Positions 34,881-50,311 of a stretch of DNA of 64,000 nucleotides are shown here, piece by piece (position 1 is the stretch's first letter; the number at the start of each line of letters is the position of its first letter). A program made the translations under genes and the position numbers. Under the pieces are notes generated by a model, which was not told where the DNA came from, made no database searches, and saw nothing but the letters and a program-made list of their open reading frames with translations. Source of the stretch: Paramarasmius palmivorus (Eukaryota > Basidiomycota > Agaricomycetes > Agaricales > Marasmiaceae); assembly GCA_037176845.1 (NCBI GenBank), contig JAYKXP010000056.1:307208-371207 (forward strand), written 5' to 3'.

Positions 34881-36195
34881 TCCGCAAATCCGTTTGAAAC
34901 GGTGCGATACCTTGGAACGTCCAGACCCTCCATTTCCCAAAGCAAAGGTGCAAATGTGAGCAGTATGAAGACGATAATGACAACGACCCATTCCTATACA
35001 GCCTGTACTTGATGAATACACTTCGATAGAGACCTGATATAGGCATTGATGTCAGTATTAATCTCACCTGAAACGAAACGAATCCGAGATGAGTAACTCA
35101 CCAGAGCTGGAGCTACATGGACGAGAAAGAGATAAGCTTAATGTCGCTACCGTCGTAGAAGTAGAGCATTGATGTTCTCTGGTTGTGTCATGTATATGAT
35201 TCGGTGGGGAAGTAAGGCAAACTGGTGAAGGTGCAGGCGTTACGCGGAGGTTTTGTATCGGAGTTCGCCCGGCCGGAAGGCTCCGAACACAGTTCACTGA
35301 CAGTTCAGTGTCACGAGGCTCCGCACTCTTCCTCTTGAGCCATTTTTTTTGCTCAAAACTTCAACGGCCAGCTCACCGCCTCATCTCAAGAGCAACCCTG
35401 AAAATGACACTGCATCAAATTCAACTCATGAATCCCTGCGGCCAATTCGGCAGGTCTCTTACACGGCTACTATATACACTATTACATGGTACACCGACTC
35501 GGATGCTAATCAACTGGGAAGTCCCAATTCACTTTCAGCAAACGTAAGACGATTTCTGATAGTTATATCCGCACTACCTTGGGTCTTCTCTTGTGCAATA
35601 TGAATCTTATCGCCTGATGGGTTTGCGTTGCTTACTAGCTCACCGAGAAAGACTTGATGCTGATAATCTATACTACCCAGGTCATGCCACGTAGTTTCAA
35701 CTCGTAATAATTCACCTGTACAGTGATATCGCTATTGATACAATGGGGCTTCTGTCAAGGAACGGTTGATGGGCTTCGAGGTACGTTTGATGGAACTCGC
35801 TTGTATTAGGCTGTGTGGCGCCCACCCGCCGCCAGTTTCATCCATTCTGTGTTTCTTCTGAGTCCTTGTTTTGCGCCTCCTCCTTGTCCCCACCAAAAGG
35901 CATGGGGTCGACTTATGCAGAGATTAAGACCACTTTGGGGAGTGCTAGGCCGGGTTGCCCTCGGGCCGACAGAAACCAGCTGCAAAACAACCAGTTCTCT
36001 ACATGGAGAAACCGGAAACCCGATTCAATGACAATCAAAATACCCAGAATTATGTCCACAATGCGCCCGTATTCTCGGGCTTCATAGGATCTGATGAATC
36101 ATGATCATCGGGGATCCGCATTTGGAGGGTTAGACTTATATACTGACATAGGTTTCCTATGAAGCTGAAGGGTCCCTTATCTCAGCGCTTCCACC
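34881..36195. other. 1.3 kb region without supported gene
   Basis: Frames at 35064-35297 and 34726-35067 on the minus strand lie side by side and could be exons of a small gene. No domain or signal peptide is recognisable, so I do not call one. A TATA-like element for the next gene is at 36132-36142. Confidence 0.4.
36132..36142 (+). promoter_or_regulatory. TATA element of DUF6534 paralogue 2
   Basis: AGACTTATATA lies about 60 bp before the start codon and is shared with the promoter of the first paralogue at 23.9 kb. Confidence 0.5.
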
Positions 36196-37688
36196 ATGGC
36201 TGACCAGCTTCAAACTCCTCCAGCCTTCATGTGAGTTCTCTTTGTTCAGGTATCGGAACGTCATTCCAAACTTAACGACTGTAGCACAGGTCCTTTGGTA
36301 TGCGATCTTGATTTCCCGTAACGCAACCCTGTCCACGCCGCTGACCAGTAAACTCTTTTTTGTCCAGATGCTCGGTTACATGCTCAGCTGGGGCCTACTC
36401 GGTATTCTGTCCGTGCAGATCTGTGAGTACAGGTACCATCCTTTTGACGTTCGAACTAAACGACCCTGCAGACCTATACTATACTGCGTTCCCGAAGGAT
36501 CCGTTGAAGTTCAAGGTCCTCGTTTACTTCATCTACATTCTCGACGTTGTCCAGACCATCATGTTTACTCATGATGCCTTTGAACGTTTTGTGTACGGAT
36601 TCGGAAACCCGCTAGCGGTTATCAGCCCGAACTTGCTGTGGTTCTCTTCACCTTTTATCGATGGGCTCGGTGAGGCGCATTTCTGTGGTCGTGGATGAAC
36701 TGTGGAACTGAAGTTGATCATCATTGATGTAGTGGGACTCCTCGTCCAGCTGCAGTACACCTACCGAATATTCAAGCTCAGTCCCGAAACGAAATGGGTC
36801 CTGGCGCCGATTCTGCTTGTGAGCACAACAGCCCATGGTGTGAAAATTTGATTCTGAGGCATAAAACCAGGCATCACTCACTCAATTCGGTTGTGCCCTC
36901 GGGTCAACTATAATCGCCGGAACTGCTAGCACCATCGAGGAGCTTGGTGAAAATAACTTCGTCATTGGCGTTGTGAGTGCTGTCCCTGTATCGACGTCTA
37001 TCTTCGGTATTTGCTGACTTAAATAAGGTCTGGCTCATATCAAGTGCAGTCGCCGATGTTCTAATTGCGTTATCAATGATCTACGCAGTACGTTGTATTT
37101 TTTGCTTCCCTTCCTCGTCTGATCCACCTTCCCAGCTAAACCGATATGACCGCAGTTTCGAACAGACAAATGATATTGTCAAGAAGATCATTCGACTAAC
37201 AGTAGAAACGGGAACTATCACTGGTAAGTTTCCCCCAATATCCGTGCAAAACGAAGATCTGACTCGTGCTTTTAGCCTGTGTGGCTATCTGTCACGCCGC
37301 ACTTATTCTTGCGATGCCTCAAAAGAATTATCATGTCCTTCCAGCGATGATACTCGCCAAGTTGTATTCTAACTCGCTCATGGTGATGTTTAACAGCCGC
37401 ATTCGGATGGCTGGGAGGGACCATAATGAGATAAATAGCTCAGTGAAGAGCGGTGATATGGCACTGAGCAGCCTCCAAGCCGCCCGTCGACAAACAGCGA
37501 TTAGGACTCATATTGAGACCAATACATGGCGTGATGAGCCAAGGGTAAGTATTGCAAACATAGTATTGGGCTCTGGACTTCAAGCTGACCACCCTTAACA
37601 GGACAATTACAGGAGTCGTCACAGTATGGACTCTGACGGGCTCAACACCATCGGAGTCGCTGATAACAAGCATACGGCACTCCCTTGA
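36196..37688 (+). CDS. DUF6534 multi-pass membrane protein (paralogue 2)
   Basis: Starts at 36196 (MADQLQTPPAF). Exon 1 (36196-36230) joins the same 13-nt exon as in paralogue 1 (36285-36297, CACAGGTCCTTTG) and an exon from 36368, restoring ITGPLMLGYMLSWGLLGILS. Later exons give YLYYTAFPKDPLKFKVLVYF, AFERFVYGFGNPLAV, WFSSPFIDGL, LVQLQYTYRIFKLSPETKW, a helix with SAVADVLIALSMIY and KLYSNSLMVMFNSRIRM. The last exon ends in a polar tail to 37688. Seven helices are expected. The receptor-like fold has no known ligand. Sequence identity to the gene at 22467-23873 is high along the whole length, so the pair arose by duplication. The two genes point away from each other and bracket the 24-36 kb accessory region. 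Confidence 0.88.
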
Positions 37689-38174
37689 CGGAAAGGACAC
37701 CATTTGCCTATTATTATTATTGATTCTTCCAAGGACCATCGAGTAGCTTCGTCCTAGACATAGCGTGTATGTAGAATATATTTAACTCGAGTACTGGTTT
37801 TGTATCGATGTATCACGAGAAATGATATGCCCATGACTTGACTGACAACTCTGCTGTCGTTGTTCAGGTTCCCAATAGAGATCATCGATCAGTGCCGGGT
37901 GAAGAAACGCGGCGCCGGGGTTTGCCGGAAAGTCGCAAACAACATACAACACGAAATTTCTCACGTCCTCAGGACGTTTGCGAAAGCGTTCGAACGATCC
38001 ATCGACAGCAAAGCCCGCCAACACTACCTTCCTCAAGACACCTCAAGGTGAGTCTTTACACCCCAAAACCTTCATACAAAGTCATTTCAGGCCGTTTCGC
38101 GGGATTTCACTGTCACTTTCTACTGGATTCATCTTTTGAGATCGGATGACGCTAACGAAATTTGACCTTTACAG
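37689..38174. promoter_or_regulatory. Upstream region of the eL20 gene
   Basis: Contains the eL20 promoter and probably a 5' UTR intron: a GTGAGT donor at about 38047 is followed by an acceptor (TTTACAG) directly before the start codon at 38175. No other gene is seen. Confidence 0.45.
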
Positions 38175-38872
38175 ATGGGCATCCAAGAATACCAGGTCGT
38201 CGGTCGCCACCTCCCCACTGAGAATGACCCTACCCCCAAAATCTACCGTATGCGTATCTTCGCGCCTAACGAAGTCGTTGCCAAGTCTCGTTTCTGGTAT
38301 TTCTTGAGGTGCGTGACGAACTATCTCTCACTTATAACTCCCTGATATCTTTCTGTCTAGGCAATTGAAAAAAGTCAAAAAAGGCAATGGTGAAATCATT
38401 GGCGTCAACGTTGTTCGTGTTATCTCAAAAGCCCTTGCAGCCCTCAAGAGGCAGGCGGAGTGGGACTTTCACTAACCTTTACCTGTTTGTAGATCCATGA
38501 AAAGCGCCCTCTCCAAGTGAAGAACTTTGGTATCTGGCTCCGTTACGACTCCCGTTCGGGTACCCACAACATGTACAAGGAGTACCGTGAGCTCACACGT
38601 GCGGATGCTGTGAAGAGCATGTACCAGGATATGGCTGCCAGGCATCGGGCTAGGTTCCGGTCCATCCACGTACGTTTGATTTATACTATTGGCAACATCG
38701 GTGGAACTGACGGTTGTGGTAGATTCTCCGTGTTGTCGAGGTTGAGAAGGCCGATGACGTTCGCCGTCCTTACATCAAGCAACTCCTCACTCCCAACCTC
38801 AAGTTCCCTCTTCCTCACCGTGTCAACAAGGCCAAGTCGACCTTCGTTGCACGCCGCCCTGTTACTTTCTAA
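38175..38872 (+). CDS. RPL20: 60S ribosomal protein eL20 (L18a)
   Basis: Four exons, 38175-38308, 38361-38412, 38493-38669 and 38723-38872, close at 170 residues, about the length of yeast L20. It reads [70 protein letters not shown] and [20 protein letters not shown], near-identical to eL20 across eukaryotes. It is a component of the cytosolic large ribosomal subunit, near the interface with the 5S RNP region. Short first exons and a likely 5' UTR intron are usual for fungal ribosomal protein genes. Confidence 0.97.
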
Positions 38873-40037
38873 GCATCTGGAGGGATTTGGGCATTATGGT
38901 ACATTATGCTTGTTTGTATGCTTACCCGCGACCAATGTATGCATCATGAGGTCTCCTTCCAGGGACTCGTTAACATTATTATCCCAGGACGTAAGAGTCC
39001 TGATCGGACTTCCTCGTCAACGTCCGTGAAGTGAAACGTTGCACGAGGATCGCTCTTGACTTTCTACAATGTCAGACACTGTCACCGCGTGAGAGTTCCG
39101 AAAGGTTTTTGCTTGCTGATACCCTTTGATTTCCTCTCTTGTTGCCTATCTATTACTAATGTTCAACGTTCAACTCTGGACAGAGCTCACGATTACGACC
39201 TCGAATATCTTCCGATGAGTCGTCGCAGCCAGTGAAGGACGACCAAAGCATCGGTCAGGACTCCGGGCTCGAACCTTCGTGTATTCAAGTCATCCCCTGA
39301 ATGCTTAGGGTATTTGCGGTATGTTTTCACAGCTTTTTGAAAGTCAAAACAACAACCTAACTACAATCGATCGGATTTACTGCTTTGCCTTTGATTTGCG
39401 TTTGTTCCCTCAGCATAGTCCCTCCCGAAATCCATGTGCTTCCCGGATGTCTGGAACCCATTCGACTTGTCCTTGGCGTCAAAGCATTGGAGTGACTGTG
39501 ATTCTCCCGAAATCGCTATTCAATAACGGTGGCAACGTACCTGAGGCAGCAGGCTCGTGCCACTGACATAACAGCCAGACAGATAAGACCAGGTCACCAG
39601 GAGCCATTCGGACTGTCACAGAGGGATTTTCGCCGCCAAAGATAAGCGTTCATCGCCTTAAACCAGGCTTGGCGTTGACGCAGAGAGGAAAGTCAGAGGA
39701 ACTCAGAAGGTAACAAGAAACATCTTCTAGCAAAGTTTCAAGGCTTATTTTACCATGCCAGCGCAGTCTACCTTTTTTTCTGCAAGGAGGATAAGTAAAA
39801 GGTCGCTGTTTCTCAAACAATCCCAAACGGAAATATTGTACTTCATGTACACCCTATGAGGCCCTGAGGGGTTTTGGCCGTTTGCTGCTGCACGAAAGCT
39901 CTGATCCCATCTCCCGGACACCGGTAGTCTGGAAAACAGGCCGGCACAATTTTTCTCTCCCTTTTAAGCTGGCAATGTTAGATATCGTTTTCTCGCCACT
40001 TGCCTGCTAGACTCTGGATTCTCATCATCTCACAGGA
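38873..40037. other. 1.2 kb intergenic region, no supported gene
   Basis: Holds the eL20 3' flank and the promoter of the P-type ATPase. A short open frame at 39321-39566 has no recognisable features. Confidence 0.5.
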
Positions 40038-44794
<4,757 letters not shown>

Positions 44795-45102
44795 AATGCC
44801 TGCGCATGCTTCTTGCCACCATCAAGCGCAAAGAACACTGCAGATAGTAATACGTTGAGCTTGTTCGTGTGTCTCCCAGCAGCATGTTCACGATAATATG
44901 ACTATGAACAATGAACGCACTGCGTTGCCATGATATGAGCGTCCACACCTTCGAAGTCGTGTCAAATTGGGAAAGCGCCGTCATCTATTACTGAAAATTA
45001 CCCAACGAACGCCTTCGTACAGTTCGTTCCAAGTTGAAGCGGGGCTTGTCACTAGGAGACAAAAAAAAATTGAATATTGGCTGAACAACAGCTATGTTTA
45101 TA
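44795..45102. other. Short tail-to-tail spacer
   Basis: Separates the 3' ends of the P-type ATPase (+) and the OXLD1-like gene (-). Nothing else is seen. Confidence 0.5.
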
Positions 45103-45721
45103 CTAACATTTCTCTCGTTCTCGTTCTCGCTCTCGCTGTCTTTCCTTCTCCTTCTTCTCCCTCAACAGCCTCTCCATTTCCTCAAACGCACTCATCGTTG
45201 GATTGTCTCTCTTTCTCTCCTTCTCGTCACCTGAACGCAAACCAACAGGCCACTCGGCTTCCGACACGCCCATGTTTGTGAGGGTTGCTTTCAGTTTGAC
45301 TACGGATTCATGATATGCTTGAAGTGATTCGTCATATAAGTCATATACGCAGACAGCACAGCCTGACATGCAACATTCTATCACGTTCAAAAGTATTAGT
45401 GTATGCCTATTCCATCGAAAAGCTCGTAGACGCACCGTCCGAGGCGGGTTCCTTCGGCTTCACCGGGATCACCAATCCCTTGAATGTTTTCACCATGGAA
45501 GCTGTAGGTTTATTGCTAGTGGTATATGGGAGCTCATGAAGGCTCTGGACCTCAGATTCCAGTGCCTTCTTCCCTCGTATCGACCTTTCTAGGCGGGCAT
45601 AGCGATCCGAGAGATTCTGGCCTCCTCGTATGGGTGTTTTCCGGTGCGGAGTGTGGTAGAGTCTGGCAAGGACGAGATTGGGTCTCAGATGAGTGTGAGG
45701 CGCATAACGTTGAAGGAACAT
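45103..45721 (-). CDS. Oxidoreductase-like (OXLD1/PF09791) mitochondrial protein
   Basis: Two exons, 45721-45436 and 45377-45103, with a 58 bp intron, close at 186 residues. The N-terminus (MFLQRYAPHTHLRPNLVLAR) has Arg and hydrophobic residues like a mitochondrial presequence. The family core is TFKGLVIPVKPKEPASDG, joined across the splice to ECCMSGCAVCVYDLYDESL, with four close Cys (CC-x3-C-x2-C), and ends in EAEWPVGL. OXLD1-type proteins are small mitochondrial proteins named for this motif; a redox or metal role is suspected but unproven. The C-terminus is a highly charged Lys/Glu/Arg run encoded by CT-rich repeats (about 45105-45175), probably a helix or a low-complexity tail. Confidence 0.88.
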
Positions 45722-46791
45722 ATAGTAATACACATCGAGTGCTGCCAGTCGATGAGGGAGAGGAAGTCGATGTATAACGCGTGACAAGAGGTGACGTTAG
45801 CGCTTTCGGGCCCAGCCGGGCACCTTGGTCTCCTACCACCGTTCTAAAGGATTGTTTCAAGGCCACTACTCCCTAGCTAACAAAGGTCGACCGATGGGTC
45901 CGGGGATCGTTGTACAGGTAACTGTAGACACTGCCTGTGTCAGATAGTCCTTTTGCGATGTGCATGGCAATTATTGTACTTAACGCTGTGTCACATTTTT
46001 CTTGGACGTTAGAGCCGCTCTGAACTCACAAACTAGCAAAAAAACAGCAGTACTCCATACTTAACTCTGCTTATACATTAGTTCAATGAACATCGAACAC
46101 TGACGCGCTCAAGAATTTGAAAGCATATCATAATCCCTTGACGAGTCTGTGAGTTCCTGCAACTTTGCGTTCACTGGTTTCAGGAACTACTTACCGTCAT
46201 TGGCAGATTCAGTGTGTCTGGTATTTATTTCGAGTGCGCCGCCCGGTGAGTAGATAAAGCACGTACGGGTCTGGCTACTCGCCGGCCATTTGGGTGTCAC
46301 GAAAGAATTGTGGAAACCAGAGGGATAGATTGGTAGCACGGTGCGAAAGACTTGCGATAGTCGGATGGATGCTGCGCCTCTGCCCACTTGTTTCCATCAT
46401 GAGGTCCCCTGTAGGCTGTGAGGATATCTATGTACTTTCGATAGCGCTTTTGAATTCCCGGCAGTTTCAAATTTCCTTCGACAGCAACAATGACAGCGGG
46501 TTGGATTGATGACTGATTGGCGGGATTAACCGCATCGTACTGCGGAATCCCGAATATCCCAAGTCCTCGGAGTCGTCTTTAGATGGTGTACAAACGGGTT
46601 TGTATTTTGGGCAAATAGACTTTACACTGCAATTATCCCAGTCTTTAAATTATCCCTATCACTTTTAATCTTGTCCGCACTTAATTGCCAGCGATAGCGT
46701 GGCGGTTCTATCATAGTCCTTTCGAGCCTGTGTCTAGGTTTGGTCAGTAAGAGTCATGGACGAGCGCTGTAAGACAACTCACAAATAACAT
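45722..46791. other. 1.1 kb intergenic region, no supported gene
   Basis: Short frames on both strands lack any family signature. It holds the promoter of the OXLD1-like gene and the 3' flank of the methyltransferase gene. Confidence 0.5.
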
Positions 46792-47539
46792 TTATGCAAT
46801 ACCGGGGAAGAACCACCACGGTACCTCCACTGCGTACTTCTCCCACTCCTGACCGAACTGCTTCTTCATTTCGGCGTCTTCCGCTTTCACTCTGCTGAGA
46901 GCGACTGCGAGAACCCATGCCCACCAAGCAGCGGAGATCGCGGCGGTAATCACTGGGGAGACGGCATGAAGAGGTCCGCACTCTGTCAACCAGCCTCCCT
47001 CGGTAAACTGTGAAAACGTGATACCCGCAACAAGTAGCAGGGATCCTGTGTAGGCGGGATGGCGAACATAGCCATAGAACCCGCTCGTAATCAATTTATG
47101 ATCGTTGTGAATGGTGAGATCGAATGTGAATAGGTGACCGAGAGCTCTGAAGCAATCGAGGCGGATGTAAGCACCCAGTACAAGGGCTAACCAGCCTATT
47201 AAGAATAGCGGAGTGGCTCGTAGCGAATCTGCGTTTGTGGGACATGCAAGACTCGGAAGCGTCGACGAAGGACGAGAGTAGAGAGCGAGGAGACACGTTA
47301 TTGTCTCAAAGGAGGCGCAAATCCAGAGAAGAATTGAGTGCATCTAACCAACCCAGTTCATGAGAGTCGTCCATACAAGCATGAGGCAAACTTACTCTGA
47401 AGATAAAAGGTGCTATCTGGAGAACCCACCACTCCTCCTTGTGGTATCGGGTGTCTTCTTTGGTTGGATTAGGAGGTGTCATCGCATAGTGGTGAGCGAT
47501 CGCTTGAGAGGTAGTGAGAAAGGCCCTTGCGAGAGACAT
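46792..47539 (-). CDS. Protein-S-isoprenylcysteine O-methyltransferase (Ste14/ICMT family)
   Basis: Two exons, 47539-47396 and 47343-46792, with a 52 bp intron, close at 231 residues, near the length of yeast Ste14. Hydrophobic helices fill the protein (ILLWICASFETITCLLAL; LFLIGWLALVLGAYIRL). The conserved C-terminal part has GFYGYVRHPAYTGSLLLV, which contains the RHPxYxG methyl-donor motif, and RVKAEDAEMKKQFGQEWEKY. The enzyme methylates the C-terminal prenylcysteine of CaaX proteins such as Ras and mating pheromones, in the endoplasmic reticulum membrane. It is not part of an evident gene cluster. Related membrane methyltransferases (PEMT family) are less likely. Confidence 0.9.
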
Positions 47540-48638
47540 GTTGGGAAAACGAGAAACTGGGTGAAGACCTTGTAGCCAGAGGTTTCATGGTGGAATTGAT
47601 TTTATACTGGGGTTAACCCAGGCTACCGCGGTGCAACTAACAGTGATTGGGCCCGCCGCATGCTTATTCCTGCCTCCGACAGCAACCCGATTCTCTATAA
47701 TGGGTTAATGCCGAGACTCCTTCAGGTCCAAGGATCACCGTATTCAGTTCTGCGTCGCGCAGCGCCCACAGTGGGTAGACATCCACCCAGGGTAAGTAGC
47801 CAGGTAGAATGGTGATGGTCAGAGATTTGCGGAGACCACGGACGTAGTGACCTGAGTCTGAAAAGAACGCCTAAACTATGGTTAGGGTTAACAAATTTGG
47901 GAATTCCGTCGCCGACAGGAACGCTCTGGAACGCTTTTCGAGTCACCGAACTTCGCTATCCATGGACTTAGGGGGTTCGAGAGTTATTTCGTCTAATGAC
48001 CGTACTGATGCTGAAATAGACCGTAGGCATCCTCGTATCGTCATACTATCAACTTCGTATAGGCTGAGATACGCATCTGATGCATGCTAAATCGATGAAC
48101 AATGTGCACTTTAACGTATCTACAAGTCAGTGCTATTTGCTTATATCTGAACTTTGCAGCGGTGCCCCGAGGACTCAGCGGTGTTCATTGCAGCCACAAG
48201 AGTTGCACAAGGGTACTCTGACGCGGTGCTCCTCAGAAGATCACCTCCGAGTCCCAACCGAGTCCCACATCCCCGTTGGAACGTGATACACATATTCTGG
48301 AAATTCCATGCCACTTGACCATGTTATTAATTCCTTTGGAGAAACTCGAAGACCAAGTACCTTCCGTATGCGACTCGAGGTACAAAAACAGTCAGCTGTC
48401 TGCGTCGAGGACGGAGAATCTGCTCATCAGGGTAAGCAGACCGTAAGTCCGTTGATCAACATGCTTCCCGCGTCGTATCCTGTCTTATCATGGCCGAGTG
48501 CTCCAGCTTACAGGTCTGTAGGTGGCACTCTCGACACACAACCGCTAAATTGCTAGATAACTAATTGATCATACTGGTGAAGATGACAATGCCACGATGC
48601 TCGCATCTGAAGATGGAGATATGGTTCAGAAAGCCATA
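47540..48638. other. 1.1 kb intergenic region, no supported gene
   Basis: Short frames without recognisable domains. It holds the methyltransferase promoter and the 3' flank of the next minus-strand gene. Confidence 0.5.
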
Positions 48639-50023
48639 TCACTCGTCTTCACCTCCAGCACTCGTATCTGAGTCAGCCGGGGGATCAGGAGTCGCTTCCC
48701 CGGCCCAACTGCCCCATCTTGACCGGCACTCCCTTTCGTAGTTATTAGCATTATAACCACGCCACTCTCTCTTCCAATCTCGAATATACCTATGCCAGAT
48801 CACCCTGCGCAGAGTATCCTCATCTTGTCTTCCGGAAAACTCAACCTTATATCCACCCCACTGTAACCTTCCCTTGATGACGCCTTGTCCGAGGAACATG
48901 ATATGGCCAGTATTATTATCGCTGAAGGTTGTTTCTCCATCTTGCTCCCTTCCACGCCATTGGAAGTTGACTTTGAGACCAGAGTTGAAACTCTTGTTTG
49001 GAATAATAGAAGATGAACTCGAGCGAATGACCCCACTAATGATACCAAAGTTGAAACCACCCCAAAGATGCTTGCTTGTGGAGGAGGGGCAGAGGCGAAG
49101 CAGGTAGTTGTCGAAGCCAGAACCCCATTGTTCAGATATCAAAGGTGCCACGACCTCAAACCTGCCCATGAGAGCAATGGTGTCCAGGGATGTCGTAGCT
49201 TTCTGCAAGACAATATCAGTGAAAGGCGCGGATAATTCGAGTCTTGGGGACGCACTCCTGATTGAACTTTCCTCTTCTTTGACGAACCCTGGACTTGCTT
49301 GCCCTTCCCTCGCTTCTTGGAGCCCTGGCTTTTGATCACATATGATCGAAGAGCCTCTTCCACCTCGGATACACCCACGAGTTTCCCGATTATTTTCCTC
49401 AGCTCAGTTTCGGGCATGGACTTGATAGCATCTTTGATGTCCTTCTTCGAGACCTTCACCACGTCAGATGCATCCGAATCCGTCCCATCGTCATCGGAAT
49501 CCACCTCCTGAACTTGTGCAAGCATTTGCTCCATCTTGGCTCTTTGCTCGGCCTGCCGTTTAGCCTCCTGAAGCTTGCGGTTACGCTTCTCCTCGTTGTA
49601 AGCCTTTTCCGCGGCGATGTTCGCCACCCTGAACTCTGCTTCGAGCTCACTCTCGATTTTGAGAATATGTTCAGGGACTTTCAGTCCATTACGATTGTTC
49701 CCAAACGCTGCTAACAGATGCTTCTTCGCTGGCTCTTTGGTCTTGAACTGCTTGAGACCGTAGTGGACGAGTTGTCCACAATAGAATTGGGCATTGGGAT
49801 CCTTGTGGGGAAGAGGTTGCCGTGCTGCGATGGTACCCTTCTTTGTAAGGAGAGGCGGTGGTGGTCCTGACCATGTCAAGAGATCGTAGAGATGTGAATG
49901 GCCTGTTCGCTCGACACGTTCGGTTCGATTTCCGTTGGTAATTTCGACGTAGAAGCTACGTCCATCGTGGAAGAATCCGTCTCGAGAGACCGGCGACGCG
50001 AAAATCCGAGTGTAACCACTCAT
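48639..50023 (-). CDS. Conserved fungal protein of unknown function with charged coiled region
   Basis: Two exons, 50023-49268 and 49202-48639, with a 65 bp intron, close at 439 residues. The N-terminal part (FFHDGRSFYVEITNG, GHSHLYDLLTWSGPPPPLL, FYCGQLVHYGLKQF) looks globular. A long Lys/Glu coiled region follows (EKAYNEEKRNRKLQEAKRQ), then an acidic patch (EVDSDDDGTDSD), SKKDIKDAIKSM and a basic nuclear-type run (KKRGKGKQVQGSSKKRK). After the splice a second globular part includes LWGGFNFGIISGVIRSS, a GRLQWGGYKVEFSGR segment and an acidic tail. I do not recognise a family. The layout suggests a nuclear or nucleic-acid-associated protein, but no function is shown. Confidence 0.8.
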
Positions 50024-50311
50024 GATGAATACGAGATGGCGGTCACTAGAGAGGATTTTGGAGCACTGCCACGTTGGGCACGAGTTTTGTGGATGACTAT
50101 CACGTGATCGTACAAAGCTCAATCTCAAAATCCTTGCCTGAAAATCCATCTTGCATCTGTTCTCTGATAGAATTTATCCTTCTACTTCATAGCTTAACGT
50201 ACTTAGTAGTACTGGTAAGATCCTTTCGGTTACTCCTATGTTATTATTTTACATACAATGGAAAGCACGTTTTGGTATCCGATTTGTATCCCATTCCGTC
50301 AGATCTTTCCT

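Noticed and set aside
34726..35297. Two adjacent minus-strand frames that might be exons of one small gene
   Set aside because: Donor and acceptor strings exist but no joined product resembles a known family or carries a signal peptide.
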